64,000 bases of DNA. Origin: Cloacibacterium sp047601505. GTDB taxonomy: Bacteria; Bacteroidota; Bacteroidia; Flavobacteriales; Weeksellaceae. The stretch spans positions 1,984,001 to 2,048,000 of the forward strand of contig NZ_JASGJD010000001.1 in assembly GCF_047601505.1 (NCBI RefSeq), read 5' to 3'. The notes beneath the pieces are model-generated. The model saw nothing but the letters and a program-made list of their open reading frames with translations, was not told the DNA's origin and did not search any database. Position numbers and translations under genes: made by a program. Positions 1 through 7,971 of this stretch are shown piece by piece (position 1 is the first letter of the stretch; each line of letters begins with the position of its first letter).

Positions 1-1599
1 AATCGTAAGTTTAGAAGATAAGATCAGTAATGATAATCCGGTGCGTTTTATCGAAGCTTTTGTCCGGTATATCGATTTAGAAAAGTTAGGCTTTCGTTTA
101 AAAGTTTTAAAATCAGAAGGCAGGCCATGTTTTCGAACCGAGGTTTTTCTAAAATTGTATTTATATGGCTATTTAAATGGCGTTCGGAGTTTGCGCCGAC
201 TAGAAAAAGAAAGCCAAAGAAATATAGAAGTTCAATGGTTATTAGAGTGTGTTTGCCCAAATTATCACAGCATAGCAGATTTTAGAAAAGAAAATCCTAA
301 AGCTTTAAAGCAATTGTTCAAATTGTTTGTTTTGTTTTTAAAAGATGCCGATTTGGTATCAGGAGAAACCTTGGCGATAGATGGCACAAAATCTAGAGCG
401 CATAACGGAAAAAAGTCTAACTACAATCAAAAGAAAATCGACAAACATAAAGCTTACATCGAAGAAAAAACCCAGGAGTATCTAGAAGCATTAGAAGAAA
501 ATGATGCGAGAGAAAACCCAGTGAAAATTGCTCAGATCCAACAAAAGATAGAACGCTTACAACAGAACAAAATTAAATACGAAGTTTTAGAAGAACAACT
601 AAAAGAAAGCGGCGAACCTCAAGTAAGCACTACCGATCCAGACTCTAGAGCCCTTCTGGTACAAGGGCAAGTAGTAGAGGTAAGTTACAACATACAAGCA
701 GCCGTAGATAGCAAACACAATTTGGTGGTAGCTACCCATACCATCAATCGGAACGATAAAAATGCACTTTCATCCATTGCATTAGAGGCCAAAGAAAATC
801 TAGGCTTGGAAACATTCACCGTTTTGGTAGATAAAGGCTATCATAATGGCAGAGAACTCGAAAGCTGTAAAAACAACAACATCACCACCATCGTAGCGGT
901 TCCTGATCAAGGGAAAAGTAACGAAAACGGCACCCAACCCGAGTATTTGGTATCGAAGTTTACGTATGATAAAGAAAGTAACTCCTATACTTGTCCACAA
1001 AACAAAATATTAGCCACCAGTGGAAGTTGGCACAAGAAAAGCGGTCGCACCGAAGAAAGTGGTTATATGTACCAAAAATACCGAACGCCAGCTTGTAAAA
1101 CCTGTCCTGCAAAAGACCAGTGCACCAGCAGAAAAGGCGGCAGGGAGGTCGATAGAAGCCAGTATGCCGATGCAGTTGAAGAGAACCACCAACGTTACAA
1201 AGACAATGCTAAATTGTACCGAAAGCGACAGGAGATCAACGAACATATCTTCGGTACAATCAAAAGAAAATGGGGCTACAATTACACCGATTTGATAGGA
1301 TTAGAAAAAGTAAATGGCGAACATAGTTTGATAATGCTGGTGTACAACATCAAACGGAGTATCAAAATACTGGGCGTTAGAGATTTGATAGCCAAACTCC
1401 AGAAATGGAACAGTCCTTACAAGAGAAAAGGATTGTTTTTACTGAAAGTGACTTATTTAAAGCTGAATATAGGCATTGTTTTTAGTAAAACTCTATATGC
1501 TGCCTAAAAAAACAGCCTTCTGTAAAAGGCTTTATTGGGCTTGTAATCAAAGAAAATTTATCAAATTTTTTGTAAAAAAGAGATTTTTTCACAGCCTGA
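1..1599 (+). mobile_element. IS1182-family insertion sequence, left end outside window
   Basis: Insertion sequence carrying the transposase that ends at 1507. A small hairpin (GCCTT...AAGGC, about 1513-1531) follows the stop, and the element probably ends near TTTTTCACAGCCTG at 1585-1599. The right boundary is an estimate, because the left inverted repeat is outside the window. The next bases (ACG then the stem arm from 1606) belong to the first attC-like hairpin, so the element abuts or interrupts that site at its outer core. Confidence 0.65.
2..1507 (+). CDS. IS1182-family transposase, 5' end outside window
   Basis: DDE transposase that would cut and rejoin the ends of its own insertion sequence. 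The frame is open from base 2 with no stop and reads IVSLEDKISNDNPVRFIEAF, the usual N-terminal region of IS1182 transposases. The GTG at 41 is therefore not a real start, and the gene begins before the window. A catalytic-type DGTKSRAH segment lies near residue 115, followed by a charged helical stretch, a DKGYHNG motif near residue 267, a Cys cluster (CKTCPAKDQC) and the C-terminal EHIFGTIKRKWGY block typical of the family. It is intact to its stop at 1507. It differs clearly from the second IS1182-type transposase at 3.9-5.5 kb, so the two are separate arrivals. Confidence 0.9.
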   Translation: MVSLEDKISNDNPVRFIEAFVRYIDLEKLGFRLKVLKSEGRPCFRTEVFLKLYLYGYLNGVRSLRRLEKESQRNIEVQWLLECVCPNYHSIADFRKENPKALKQLFKLFVLFLKDADLVSGETLAIDGTKSRAHNGKKSNYNQKKIDKHKAYIEEKTQEYLEALEENDARENPVKIAQIQQKIERLQQNKIKYEVLEEQLKESGEPQVSTTDPDSRALLVQGQVVEVSYNIQAAVDSKHNLVVATHTINRNDKNALSSIALEAKENLGLETFTVLVDKGYHNGRELESCKNNNITTIVAVPDQGKSNENGTQPEYLVSKFTYDKESNSYTCPQNKILATSGSWHKKSGRTEESGYMYQKYRTPACKTCPAKDQCTSRKGGREVDRSQYADAVEENHQRYKDNAKLYRKRQEINEHIFGTIKRKWGYNYTDLIGLEKVNGEHSLIMLVYNIKRSIKILGVRDLIAKLQKWNSPYKRKGLFLLKVTYLKLNIGIVFSKTLYAA

Positions 1600-1731
1600 C
1601 GTTCCCCGGCTTAGCGAAGTGCGGGCATTCGGGGCTGTGTCCGCCCGTTAAGGTACAGAAGCCAAATAGAATTACCAAAGCCGAGTTTAAGTACTGTTCG
1701 CCCGCATTTTGCTAAACCGGCGTTGTATGCC
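1600..1731. other. attC-like site 1 (long imperfect hairpin)
   Basis: Arms 1606-1626 and 1700-1720 are imperfect reverse complements (18 of 21 positions) enclosing a 73-base loop with further pairing. The right side passes directly into GTTGTATGCC (1722-1731), which is the exact reverse complement of GGCATACAAC at 3654-3663, on the far side of the three-gene block. A long stem between an AAC-type and a GTT core, with the GTT half belonging to the next gene block, is the layout of integron attC sites. The left core has lost its AAC next to the insertion sequence. Confidence 0.6.
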
Positions 1732-1736
1732 GTTTT

Positions 1737-2120
1737 TTATATTTCATACAATTCGATTGGCAATTTATCTGGGTCTTCAAAAAAAGTGAAGCGTTTTTGG
1801 GTAAACTCGTCTATTCGTATCGGTTCAGTCTTTATATTGTAAGTTTCAAGTCTTTTTATTGCTGTTTCTAAACTTAATACTTCAAAAGCTAAATGTCTCA
1901 TTCCACAAGTTTCAGGTCTTGAAACTCTTGCTGGTGGATTGGGAAACGAAAATAATTCAATAACATAAACATCATTTAATGCTAAATCAAGCTTGTAAGA
2001 CAGTCTTTCTTTTCTATAAACTTCTCTTATGATTTCCAGCCCTAAAATTTCAGTATAAAAATGTTTCGACTTTTGATAGTCAGAACAAATAATAGCTATG
2101 TGATGAATTCTTTTTAGCAT
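1737..2120 (-). CDS. VOC-family glyoxalase I-like metalloprotein (YaeR/SMU1112c type)
   Basis: A 127-residue single-module vicinal oxygen chelate protein. The four likely metal ligands sit where glyoxalase I-like proteins have them: H7 in HHIAI, E55 in VIELF, H76 in RHLAFEV and E123 in PIELYEI. YaeR-type proteins are metal-binding glyoxalase relatives whose substrate is not firmly known, so methylglyoxal or a related aldehyde adduct is an inference. It is the last gene of a three-gene minus-strand block (CRP-type regulator, DJ-1 protein, this gene), about 60 bp downstream of the DJ-1 gene. Its stop lies only a few bases from the cassette terminus at 1722-1731. The length is normal for the family. 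Confidence 0.85.
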   Translation of the reverse strand: MLKRIHHIAIICSDYQKSKHFYTEILGLEIIREVYRKERLSYKLDLALNDVYVIELFSFPNPPARVSRPETCGMRHLAFEVLSLETAIKRLETYNIKTEPIRIDEFTQKRFTFFEDPDKLPIELYEI

Positions 2121-2182
2121 AACTTACTTTAATAAAAAATGAGGCAACTTAGTCTGTTGCCTCAAATGTATTTTGAAAATAC

Positions 2183-2980
2183 TTATAGTTTTTGAAGTTC
2201 TTTTAGAACAGCTTCACCAACACCATGAGCTGATTGTGGATTTTGACCTGTTACTACTCTTTGGTCAACTGTTACATGTGGCTGCCATAATCCAGATTTT
2301 TCAAATTTTGCACCACGTTCAATTAGTTTTGTTTCCAAACTAAATGGTACAACGTTTTCAAGTTTTACCGCAATTTCCTCTTCATTTGTAAAGGCATTGA
2401 TTTTTTTGCCGTCAACTAAGTACTTGCCATTACTTAATTTGATATTTACCAAACCGGCTGGTCCGTGACAAACAGCACTTACAATACCATTATTTTCATA
2501 AATCTTTTGTGCGATTAATGCCAGCTCAGTATTATCTGCAAAATCCCACATTGTACCATGTCCACCAGCATATAAAATAGCTGTGTAGCTAGATGGATTT
2601 ACTTCTGATGGTTTCATTGTGTTTTGAATTTTAGCTTGATATTCCTTATCGGCTAAAAATCTTTGATTAATCGGGTCTTCATTGTTCGCTCCATAATAGG
2701 GTGGATTACCTCCTTTAGGGCTTACAAAATCAATTTCATAACCTGCATCAACCAATACAGCCCAAGGATGCGTTACTTCACCCAAATAATAACCAGTTGC
2801 TTCGCCTGTTTCTCCCAATTTGTTGTGGCTTGTTACCACAAATAAAATTTTCTTACTCATTTTTTTTGAATTTAAAATTTGTGCAGTTGCTTGATTTAAT
2901 CCAAGAAAAATGGTGCAACCTGCAATTACCATTATTCCTGCCAAGATGTTTTTAAATACTTTGTTCATTGCTTCATTCAT
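2183..2980 (-). CDS. DJ-1/PfpI-family protein with signal-peptide-like N terminus
   Basis: A 265-residue class I glutamine amidotransferase-like protein of the DJ-1/HchA group, whose members act as glutathione-independent glyoxalases, deglycases or chaperones. The nucleophile elbow is SAVCHGPAGL with C171 followed by H172, and a conserved acid is E68 in GYYLGEVTHPW. Residues 1-35 form a hydrophobic segment ending in ATAQ, suggesting export. An internal Met at 41 (MSKKILFVVTSHN) marks where cytosolic homologues begin, so a second, cytosolic start is possible. It lies between a CRP-type regulator and a glyoxalase I-like gene, which suggests a carbonyl-stress role. A perfect CRP-type palindrome lies 66 bp upstream of its start. 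Confidence 0.85.
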   Translation of the reverse strand: MNEAMNKVFKNILAGIMVIAGCTIFLGLNQATAQILNSKKMSKKILFVVTSHNKLGETGEATGYYLGEVTHPWAVLVDAGYEIDFVSPKGGNPPYYGANNEDPINQRFLADKEYQAKIQNTMKPSEVNPSSYTAILYAGGHGTMWDFADNTELALIAQKIYENNGIVSAVCHGPAGLVNIKLSNGKYLVDGKKINAFTNEEEIAVKLENVVPFSLETKLIERGAKFEKSGLWQPHVTVDQRVVTGQNPQSAHGVGEAVLKELQKL

Positions 2981-3046
2981 TTAATTTGATGATGCAAAAT
3001 TCGGAACATTGTCAATCTTGGCACAGGAGGTAAATCACAAGTTTGA

Positions 3047-3062
3047 TGTGACGTACATCACA
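3047..3062 (-). promoter_or_regulatory. CRP-type operator upstream of the DJ-1 gene
   Basis: TGTGACGTACATCACA is an exact match to the TGTGA-N6-TCACA consensus bound by CRP-like dimers. It sits between the stop of the CRP/Fnr-type gene and the start of the DJ-1 gene, touching that stop codon. The neighbouring regulator has the recognition-helix pattern SRETLSR, equivalent to the SRETVGR of E. coli CRP that reads TGTGA, so local autoregulation of the enzyme genes is a reasonable inference. Confidence 0.6.
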
Positions 3063-3626
3063 CTAAGATGAGAGTCGGCTAAGGGTTTCTCGTGAAACAC
3101 CTAAATAAGAGGCTATTAATGTTTTGGGAACTCTTTGAAAAAGCGTTGGATATTGTTGAAGAAGCTGCTCATATCGTTCTTTTGCATTGCTATTGAGTAA
3201 AGAAAGGATTCTACGTTGTAATGCTACATAACCTGAATTTGATTTCTTTCTGAAAAAATGCTCTATCTTGTGCATATCTGCACAAAGTTTCTCCCGATTG
3301 TACAGAGATAAACATAGTACTTCAGTTGCTTCAATGCAGTCGATATTCAACGAAGCCTTTGTTTCATTAAAATAGGCTTGATAATCCGTTATCCACCAAT
3401 CCTCCATTGCAAACTGCATGATATGCTCTTTGCCCTCCTCATTTACATAGTATGCTTTCAAAAGACCTTTGATTACGAAATAGTCATTTTGAACGAAATC
3501 ACTTTCTTGTATTAGGAATTGATGTTTCTTTAATTTTTTTGTAGTAAAGTGGGAGAGAATGTAATCAAATTCCTTGTCCGTCAATGGAGTGATTTTTTCT
3601 ATTTGTTGTTTAAGTATTTCACTCAT
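3063..3626 (-). CDS. Crp/Fnr-family transcriptional regulator
   Basis: Winged-helix regulator with an N-terminal cyclic-nucleotide-binding-type beta barrel (LKKHQFLIQESDFVQNDYFVIKGLLKAYY) and a C-terminal helix-turn-helix (RVPKTLIASYLGVSRETLSRL). The longer open frame to 3662 begins at a TTG inside the cassette terminus, so the ATG at 3626 (MSEILKQQ) is preferred, giving 187 residues. The protein stops right after the recognition helix and is slightly short at its C terminus. The usual phosphate-cassette Arg is not obvious, as in many Bacteroidota homologues, so the ligand may not be cAMP. It is the first gene of the block with the DJ-1 and glyoxalase-like genes, and probably controls them through the palindrome at 3047-3062. 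Confidence 0.85.
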   Translation of the reverse strand: MSEILKQQIEKITPLTDKEFDYILSHFTTKKLKKHQFLIQESDFVQNDYFVIKGLLKAYYVNEEGKEHIMQFAMEDWWITDYQAYFNETKASLNIDCIEATEVLCLSLYNREKLCADMHKIEHFFRKKSNSGYVALQRRILSLLNSNAKERYEQLLQQYPTLFQRVPKTLIASYLGVSRETLSRLSS

Positions 3627-3663
3627 CTTATTTTGTAGTCTGTCTCTTAAAATGGCATACAAC

Positions 3664-3846
3664 GGAAAAAGTATTTGCGAAGTGCGGGCTAAAAATGAAC
3701 TTCAGTTCAATTTTCGACCAAACGTAGCATATGCTTTTTCAATGAAACTAAATTACAAAAAAAAGTGGAATTGAAAAGCGTATGCGGCTAAATATTTCTG
3801 CTTTTCAATTCAAGACTTCATCCCGCATTTCGCCAATACATTGTGC
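3664..3846. other. attC-like site 2
   Basis: The core AAC ending at 3663 is followed by GGAAAAA and arm 3671-3688, which pairs with arm 3822-3839 (CCCGCATTTCGCCAATAC). The region between contains AACTTCAGTTCAATTTT-type sequence and further internal inverted repeats. The expected GTT core on the right is replaced by the left end of an insertion sequence at about 3847. This site lacks the 162-bp element and shows the uninterrupted form: AACG is followed directly by GAAAAAGTATT, which in site 5 is split by that element. Confidence 0.65.
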
Positions 3847-3912
3847 CTGTTGCACAACTCAAATATAGTTAAAAACTGTTATTTATGATATAAAATTTTC
3901 GTAAATTTAAAT

Positions 3913-5494
3913 ATGCAAGGACGAAAACACTTTACACCACAACTGTTCTACGAACTCAGTCTAGATATGCTAGTTCCGGAGGATAATTATTATAGAAAAT
4001 TGTTAACGGAACTCGATTTACATTTCATTTATAAATCTACTCAAAAATATTACGGTAAAGAAGGTCAAGAGAGTATAGATCCAGTGAACTTCGTTCGCAA
4101 TCTTCGTAGAAAGCTATGCTTTCTTCTCACTTGTCTTCAAGATTTTGTTGGTAGGATATTTAAACAATATCAACTCAGATAGACAGTTGATAGCCTTTTG
4201 TAGCGATAGTTTGTCTATACGCTTGTATTTAGGATACGATATTCATGAACAATTACCTTGGCACAGTACCATCAGTAGAACACGAGGTTTGTATGGCGAA
4301 AAAGTCTTTTTAAATTTATTTAAACAAGTACTAAAAATGTGTGTAAATAAAGGCATGGTTCGTGGAAAACGCCAAGCTGTGGACAGCATTTTTATCAAAG
4401 CCAACGCCAGTATGGATAGTTTGGTAGAGAAGGAAGTTTTGGAAGATGCAAGTGCATTTGTCAACGAATTAGAAGAAAATAGCGAATTTAAAACCACCAG
4501 TACCAGAAAGAAACTCGTAGAACAGCACCACGCATGGAAAAAAGAAACCTACAAAGGAATGCCCGGCAATAGCAATGGTAAAAAGCTAGACGAAAACAGG
4601 AATCTAATCCGCCCGAAATATCTGTCCAATCACACCCATTATTCTCCTACAGATAGCGATGCCAGAGTGAGCGTAAAACCAGGTAAAGCTAGACAACTCA
4701 ACTATTTTGGACAAATTGCAGTAGATGATGCGCATCATGTCATCACCGGCGCATGTTCAGATTTTGCAGATAAACGCGATAGCCAATGTTTAGAACAAAT
4801 AGTAGAACTTACCGAAGAAAACTTAAACGAAAACGGAATAGAATTAGAAGAACTCTTAGCAGACGGCGGTTACAGCAGTGGCGAAGCATTGGCATATTTA
4901 CATGAAAAGAAAATCGATGCCTATGTCCCTAACTTTGGACAATACAAAGCAGAGCGAGAAGGTTTTACCTACCACAAAGAAGAAAACTATTACCAATGTA
5001 CAAAACCCGAAGGTAAGCAAGCCAAACTCCTTTTCAAAGGCGAAAAAATGGATAGTAAGGGTTACACCAAACGAACGTACCGAAGCAGTGAGAGTGATTG
5101 CAAAAACTGCCCACTAAGAGAGCCTTGTTGTGGCAAAAGTACCAAGTTTAAAAAAATAGACGACAGCATCCACAAAGAACATTACGATAGGATGCATCAA
5201 AAGCTTACCCATAATGCAAATTATGCCAAGAAAATGGTAAGAGTACGCAGTAAAACCGTGGAACCCGTTATTGGAACGTTGGTCAACTTCACCAACATGA
5301 AAAGAGTAAATACAAGAGGCATCAAAAATGCGAACAAACATGTACTCATGGCAAGTTTAACTTACAACTTGAAAAAATACTTGCGCTTTATCACCAAAAA
5401 ATCGAGTATTTTAGCTCAAGTACTATCTCTAAAACAAGGGAAGAACTATGCTTTTACAAATCAGTCATTCCAAGCATTAATAACTCAATTTTAA
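3913..5494 (+). pseudogene. IS1182-family transposase interrupted by a 43-bp insertion
   Basis: The frame from the ATG at 3913 encodes MQGRKHFTPQLFYELSLDMLVPEDNYYRKLL and reads correctly to DPVNF at 4092. It resumes in another frame at 4136 as FKILLVGYLNNINSDRQLIAF. Removing bases 4093-4135 (43 bp) restores a continuous DPVNF-FKILLVGYLNN reading, so the gene was split by a short insertion rather than by a point frameshift. The inserted piece contains the hairpin GAAAGC-TAT-GCTTTC. The remaining C-terminal part has DGGYSSGEAL, a Cys cluster (CKNCPLREPC) and KTVEPVIGTL, all family features. The restored protein would be about 512 residues, normal for IS1182. The element should no longer move by itself. 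Confidence 0.85.
4093..4135. repeat. 43-bp hairpin-containing insertion in transposase gene
   Basis: Extra sequence relative to the restored transposase frame, containing the perfect inverted repeat GAAAGC-TAT-GCTTTC. Short similar ends (TTC before it and at its junction) leave the exact boundaries uncertain by a few bases. The length is not a multiple of three, so it shifts the frame. Confidence 0.6.
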
Positions 5495-5646
5495 GCACTC
5501 CAATTTTAAGCATTTTGAATCTTAATTAAAAAACAAACCTCTCTAAAATTGCTTCTAAAGAGGTTAATTTTTATCTTTTTTAATGATTATTTTCTAAAAA
5601 GTGGAGTTGTGCAACAGCTACCCATGTTAGCTGTAGTCGTAATTCT

Positions 5647-6141
5647 TCAAGATTTTTCAATTTTTCTTTTTTTTAAGTTTAGAATTAAATAAAGAATTAT
5701 GAATGTTATAATTTCAGCTATAAAAATGTATAAAATGTAATGTAAATTTTCTATTTCATAAAATGGTTTCCCATATTTAATTTTATTATCTGATTCTAAA
5801 ATTACAGTTTTTGTAAATGGTATTTGGGTTATAAATATTAATAATCTTGTTCTTAGGATTAATGCAATAATGGAAGAAATTATAAAAGCCAAAATTATAT
5901 AAAATCTATTTTTAGATTTCTCAATTTTGAATTTGTGCCATAAAATGTAACTTAGAAATGGAATAATTGAAATAGTTAGTCCAAAATAAATAGGTTGAAA
6001 TATTTGAGTACTTAATTTTCTATACTGTATTTCAACTTCGGGAATAAAACTTAACAAATAATATTGTAAATTTTGGTAAAAATAAAATCCTACAAAGAAA
6101 AGTATTAATGAAATTATTCCAATTAAAATTTTAGTTTTCAA
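5647..6141 (-). CDS. Small four-helix membrane protein of unknown function
   Basis: I do not recognise a family for this 164-residue protein. It has about four hydrophobic segments (residues about 5-33, 50-68, 80-110 and 135-155) separated by short charged loops, and ends in a basic tail KKRKIEKS. It is the only gene of its block. The block is bounded by GTTAGCTGTAGTCGTA (5626-5641) and its near-perfect inverse at 6162-6177, leaving only about 5 bp after the stop and about 20 bp before the start. This one-small-gene-per-unit packing is typical of integron cassettes. The gene is about 20% GC, lower than the surrounding repeats. Confidence 0.6.
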   Translation of the reverse strand: MKTKILIGIISLILFFVGFYFYQNLQYYLLSFIPEVEIQYRKLSTQIFQPIYFGLTISIIPFLSYILWHKFKIEKSKNRFYIILAFIISSIIALILRTRLLIFITQIPFTKTVILESDNKIKYGKPFYEIENLHYILYIFIAEIITFIILYLILNLKKRKIEKS

Positions 6142-6177
6142 TTTGTTGCGTTTTTATTTTATACGATTACAGCTAAC

Positions 6178-6523
6178 GACTCGGCGGCTTTGCGAAGTTT
6201 TCACAGGAAGCAAGGCTTCCATGAGGAAATTTTGCAAAAGCGCATGATGTGCGAAGTCTGCGAAGCGGAGAGCACATCAGGCGGTGTGAGCCGCCGAGTC
6301 GATGTGGTCGGAAGTAGCGGAGCGGATTTCGACCACATCGGGAAACGCATTGGTGAAGTGGCGGATAAATTGGACTAAAAGTTCAATTTAACACGACTGC
6401 GAGCCGATGTGTTTCCACATCGCTAACTTACAATTTTTTTGCGAATGTGGAACACATTCGGCGGGAAAAATAGAGTAGAAGTTAAACTTTGCACTTAACC
6501 CGCCATTTTGCCAATGCGATGTT
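6178..6523. other. attC-like site 3 carrying a 162-bp insert
   Basis: The AAC core ends at 6177 and the GTT core starts at 6521. Arms 6346-6364 and 6500-6518 (CGCATTGG... with ...CCAATGCG) form the outer stem. An inner segment has a further inverted pair around 6403-6420 and 6445-6463. The 162-bp hairpin element (6179-6340) is inserted directly after AACG. No gene lies in this 400-bp gap; the open frame here is only the repeat. Confidence 0.65.
6179..6340. repeat. 162-bp multi-hairpin element, copy 1
   Basis: First of four near-identical copies; this one differs from the others at two bases. It contains a 12-bp stem (6178-6189 with 6289-6300), the small hairpin GGAAGC-AAG-GCTTCC, an inner GATGTGC...GCACATC pair, and a second 10-bp stem GATGTGGTCG...CGACCACATC (6301-6310 with 6330-6339). 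It encodes no convincing protein and looks like a structured mobile or accessory sequence. Confidence 0.8.
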
Positions 6524-6539
6524 ATCTGTAGTTTCTCTT

Positions 6540-7634
6540 TTATTTTAAGGATTCAATATAATGAATAAATTCATCACTAAATATATAACCGTTTTCTTTT
6601 TTTGCAGCTTCATTATATGTTTTAATAAATTCAGTTGGGGAATAAAAATTATTAATCATTTCATTTTTTAAACCTGCCTTTTCGATTAATCTTGCCATAA
6701 AATATCCATTGGGATGTCCTCCAGAGAGGAAGAAGTTGTTTACCTTAGATTCCATTTGTTCTTGACTTATTTCTTTACTAAGAAAAGAATTTACGATATT
6801 ATCAAATTCTTTCAATATATCCGAAGTATTTTGAAATGCTTCGTAATATTGCTTCACAAAAATTTCAGGAAGACCTTTATTATTTATGGATTCGAGTAAG
6901 TTTTCTTTTTTGTCTATTAAATCAGCAATTCCTTCATCTTGTAACTTATCAATTTCTCTCAGGACAGCATTAGATTCTATTAATTTAGTATTTATAAAAT
7001 TACGTCTGTATTTATGAAATGTTTCGTGGGCTATAAAATCTATTCTTTCAGATGGATTTTGTTTATAAAACAAGTTAAAATCTACAACAATTCCTTTTTC
7101 TTTACTTTGAGCATCTGGTTCATAACAAAGAAAATTAATAGTTGGAACCTTGATAAGAGAATCTACCGGATTTATTAGAAAGTTTTTTAATTTAATTTTT
7201 GAATATTCAGGGATAGCTTTAAAATCATATTCACTTCTAAAACGTTTCAAATTCTTTTCATTTTTTGAATAATCAATAAAATTTGAAAGTGTCATATTAC
7301 ATAATAATGCATAAGGATTTTTCAAATTTTCTTCGATTGAAATATTAAGAATACTGTCTTTTTTCAATTTAAAATTGGGATTATAAGCTGCAATCATCAT
7401 TTCTTTTATAATCTTTTTTCTCATAGAAGATGTTGCTGATATTTTATATCCGTTTGTGTTAAATAGAGTTTTCCAATCATCCTCAGTAATACTTTTTCCC
7501 AAAGAGATTTTATCTTTGATTGTGAAAAAATAATCAACGGAAGATAAATTGACTTTTTGAATACTTGGGCTTTGGGCAAAATTGTTTAGTGTAAAAATTG
7601 TAGAGAAAATTAATGTCAAAATTTTTTTGTTCAT
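6540..7634 (-). CDS. Secreted putative Zn-dependent protease (HETFH motif, DUF5700-like)
   Basis: The frame is open to 7724, but its first 30 residues come from the neighbouring hairpin repeat. The ATG at 7634 gives MNKKILTLIFSTIFTLNNFAQ, a clean signal peptide, and a 364-residue protein. A gluzincin-type HExxH motif (FIAHETFHKYRR, about residues 200-212 of the mature frame) is followed about 40 residues later by LQDEGIADLID, whose Glu could be the third zinc ligand. The pattern resembles DUF5700 putative Zn-dependent proteases, but that family assignment is from memory of the motif only. It would act outside the cytoplasm. It is the only gene of its block, bounded by GTTATCTGTAGTTTC (6521) and its inverse ending at 7664. 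Confidence 0.65.
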   Translation of the reverse strand: MNKKILTLIFSTIFTLNNFAQSPSIQKVNLSSVDYFFTIKDKISLGKSITEDDWKTLFNTNGYKISATSSMRKKIIKEMMIAAYNPNFKLKKDSILNISIEENLKNPYALLCNMTLSNFIDYSKNEKNLKRFRSEYDFKAIPEYSKIKLKNFLINPVDSLIKVPTINFLCYEPDAQSKEKGIVVDFNLFYKQNPSERIDFIAHETFHKYRRNFINTKLIESNAVLREIDKLQDEGIADLIDKKENLLESINNKGLPEIFVKQYYEAFQNTSDILKEFDNIVNSFLSKEISQEQMESKVNNFFLSGGHPNGYFMARLIEKAGLKNEMINNFYSPTEFIKTYNEAAKKENGYIFSDEFIHYIESLK

Positions 7635-7664
7635 ATTCTGTTTTTTTGTGAAATTACAGATAAC

Positions 7665-7947
7665 GACTCGGCGGCTTTGTGAAGTTTTCACAGGAAGCAA
7701 GGCTTCCATGAGAAAATTTTGCAAAAGCGCATGATGTGCGAAGTCTGCGAAGCGGAGAGCACATCAGGCGGTGTGAGCCGCCGAGTCGATGTGGTCGGAA
7801 GTAGCGGAGCGGATTTCGACCACATCGGTTTGGGTATTGCCGAAGGCGGGGATTTTTAGCACAAAAGTTCAATCGAAGAACGAATGTTGAACCTTGCACA
7901 AATGTCCAATCGAAGCCGTTTCGCCCCGCTTTTGGCAATACCTTGTT
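7665..7947. other. attC-like site 4 carrying a 162-bp insert
   Basis: The core AAC ends at 7664 and the GTT starts at 7945. The outer stem is formed by 7833-7851 and 7924-7942 (GGTATTGCC paired with GGCAATACC, then CGGGG with CCCCG). The 162-bp element occupies 7666-7827. Without it the site would be about 118 bp, within the usual attC size range. Confidence 0.65.
7666..7827. repeat. 162-bp multi-hairpin element, copy 2
   Basis: Same sequence as the copy at 12019-12180 and differing from the copy at 6179-6340 at two positions. It is inserted directly after AACG of the flanking attC-like site. The long frame of the upstream protease gene runs into it, which is why its apparent start lies inside this repeat. 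Confidence 0.8.
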
Positions 7948-7971
7948 ATCGGCTGGCGTTTTTGTCAGGCG

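Larger units (their letters stand above)
3847..5617 (+). mobile_element. IS1182-family insertion sequence with broken transposase
   Basis: Perfect 14-bp terminal inverted repeats CTGTTGCACAACTC (3847-3860) and GAGTTGTGCAACAG (5604-5617) enclose one transposase gene. No target duplication is seen: the left flank is ATTGTGC and the right flank CTACCCA. It sits within attC-like site 2, between its right arm and the next cassette terminus at 5626. A hairpin at about 5538-5567 (AACCTCT...AGAGGTT) after the gene is a likely terminator. Confidence 0.85.

Noticed and set aside
1476..1715. Open frame after the first transposase gene
   Set aside because: It runs through the IS end and the first attC-like hairpin and has no protein-like features.
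3574..3774. 66-residue plus-strand frame at 3.6-3.8 kb
   Set aside because: It is antisense to the CRP-type gene and crosses attC-like site 2.
6190..6378. Open frame in the repeat at 6.2-6.4 kb
   Set aside because: It consists entirely of the 162-bp hairpin element and the attC-like arm; the other copies do not keep the frame open in the same way.
7654..7938. 94-residue open frame on the minus strand
   Set aside because: It reads the hairpin repeat and attC-like site 4, with low-complexity R/P/S content.
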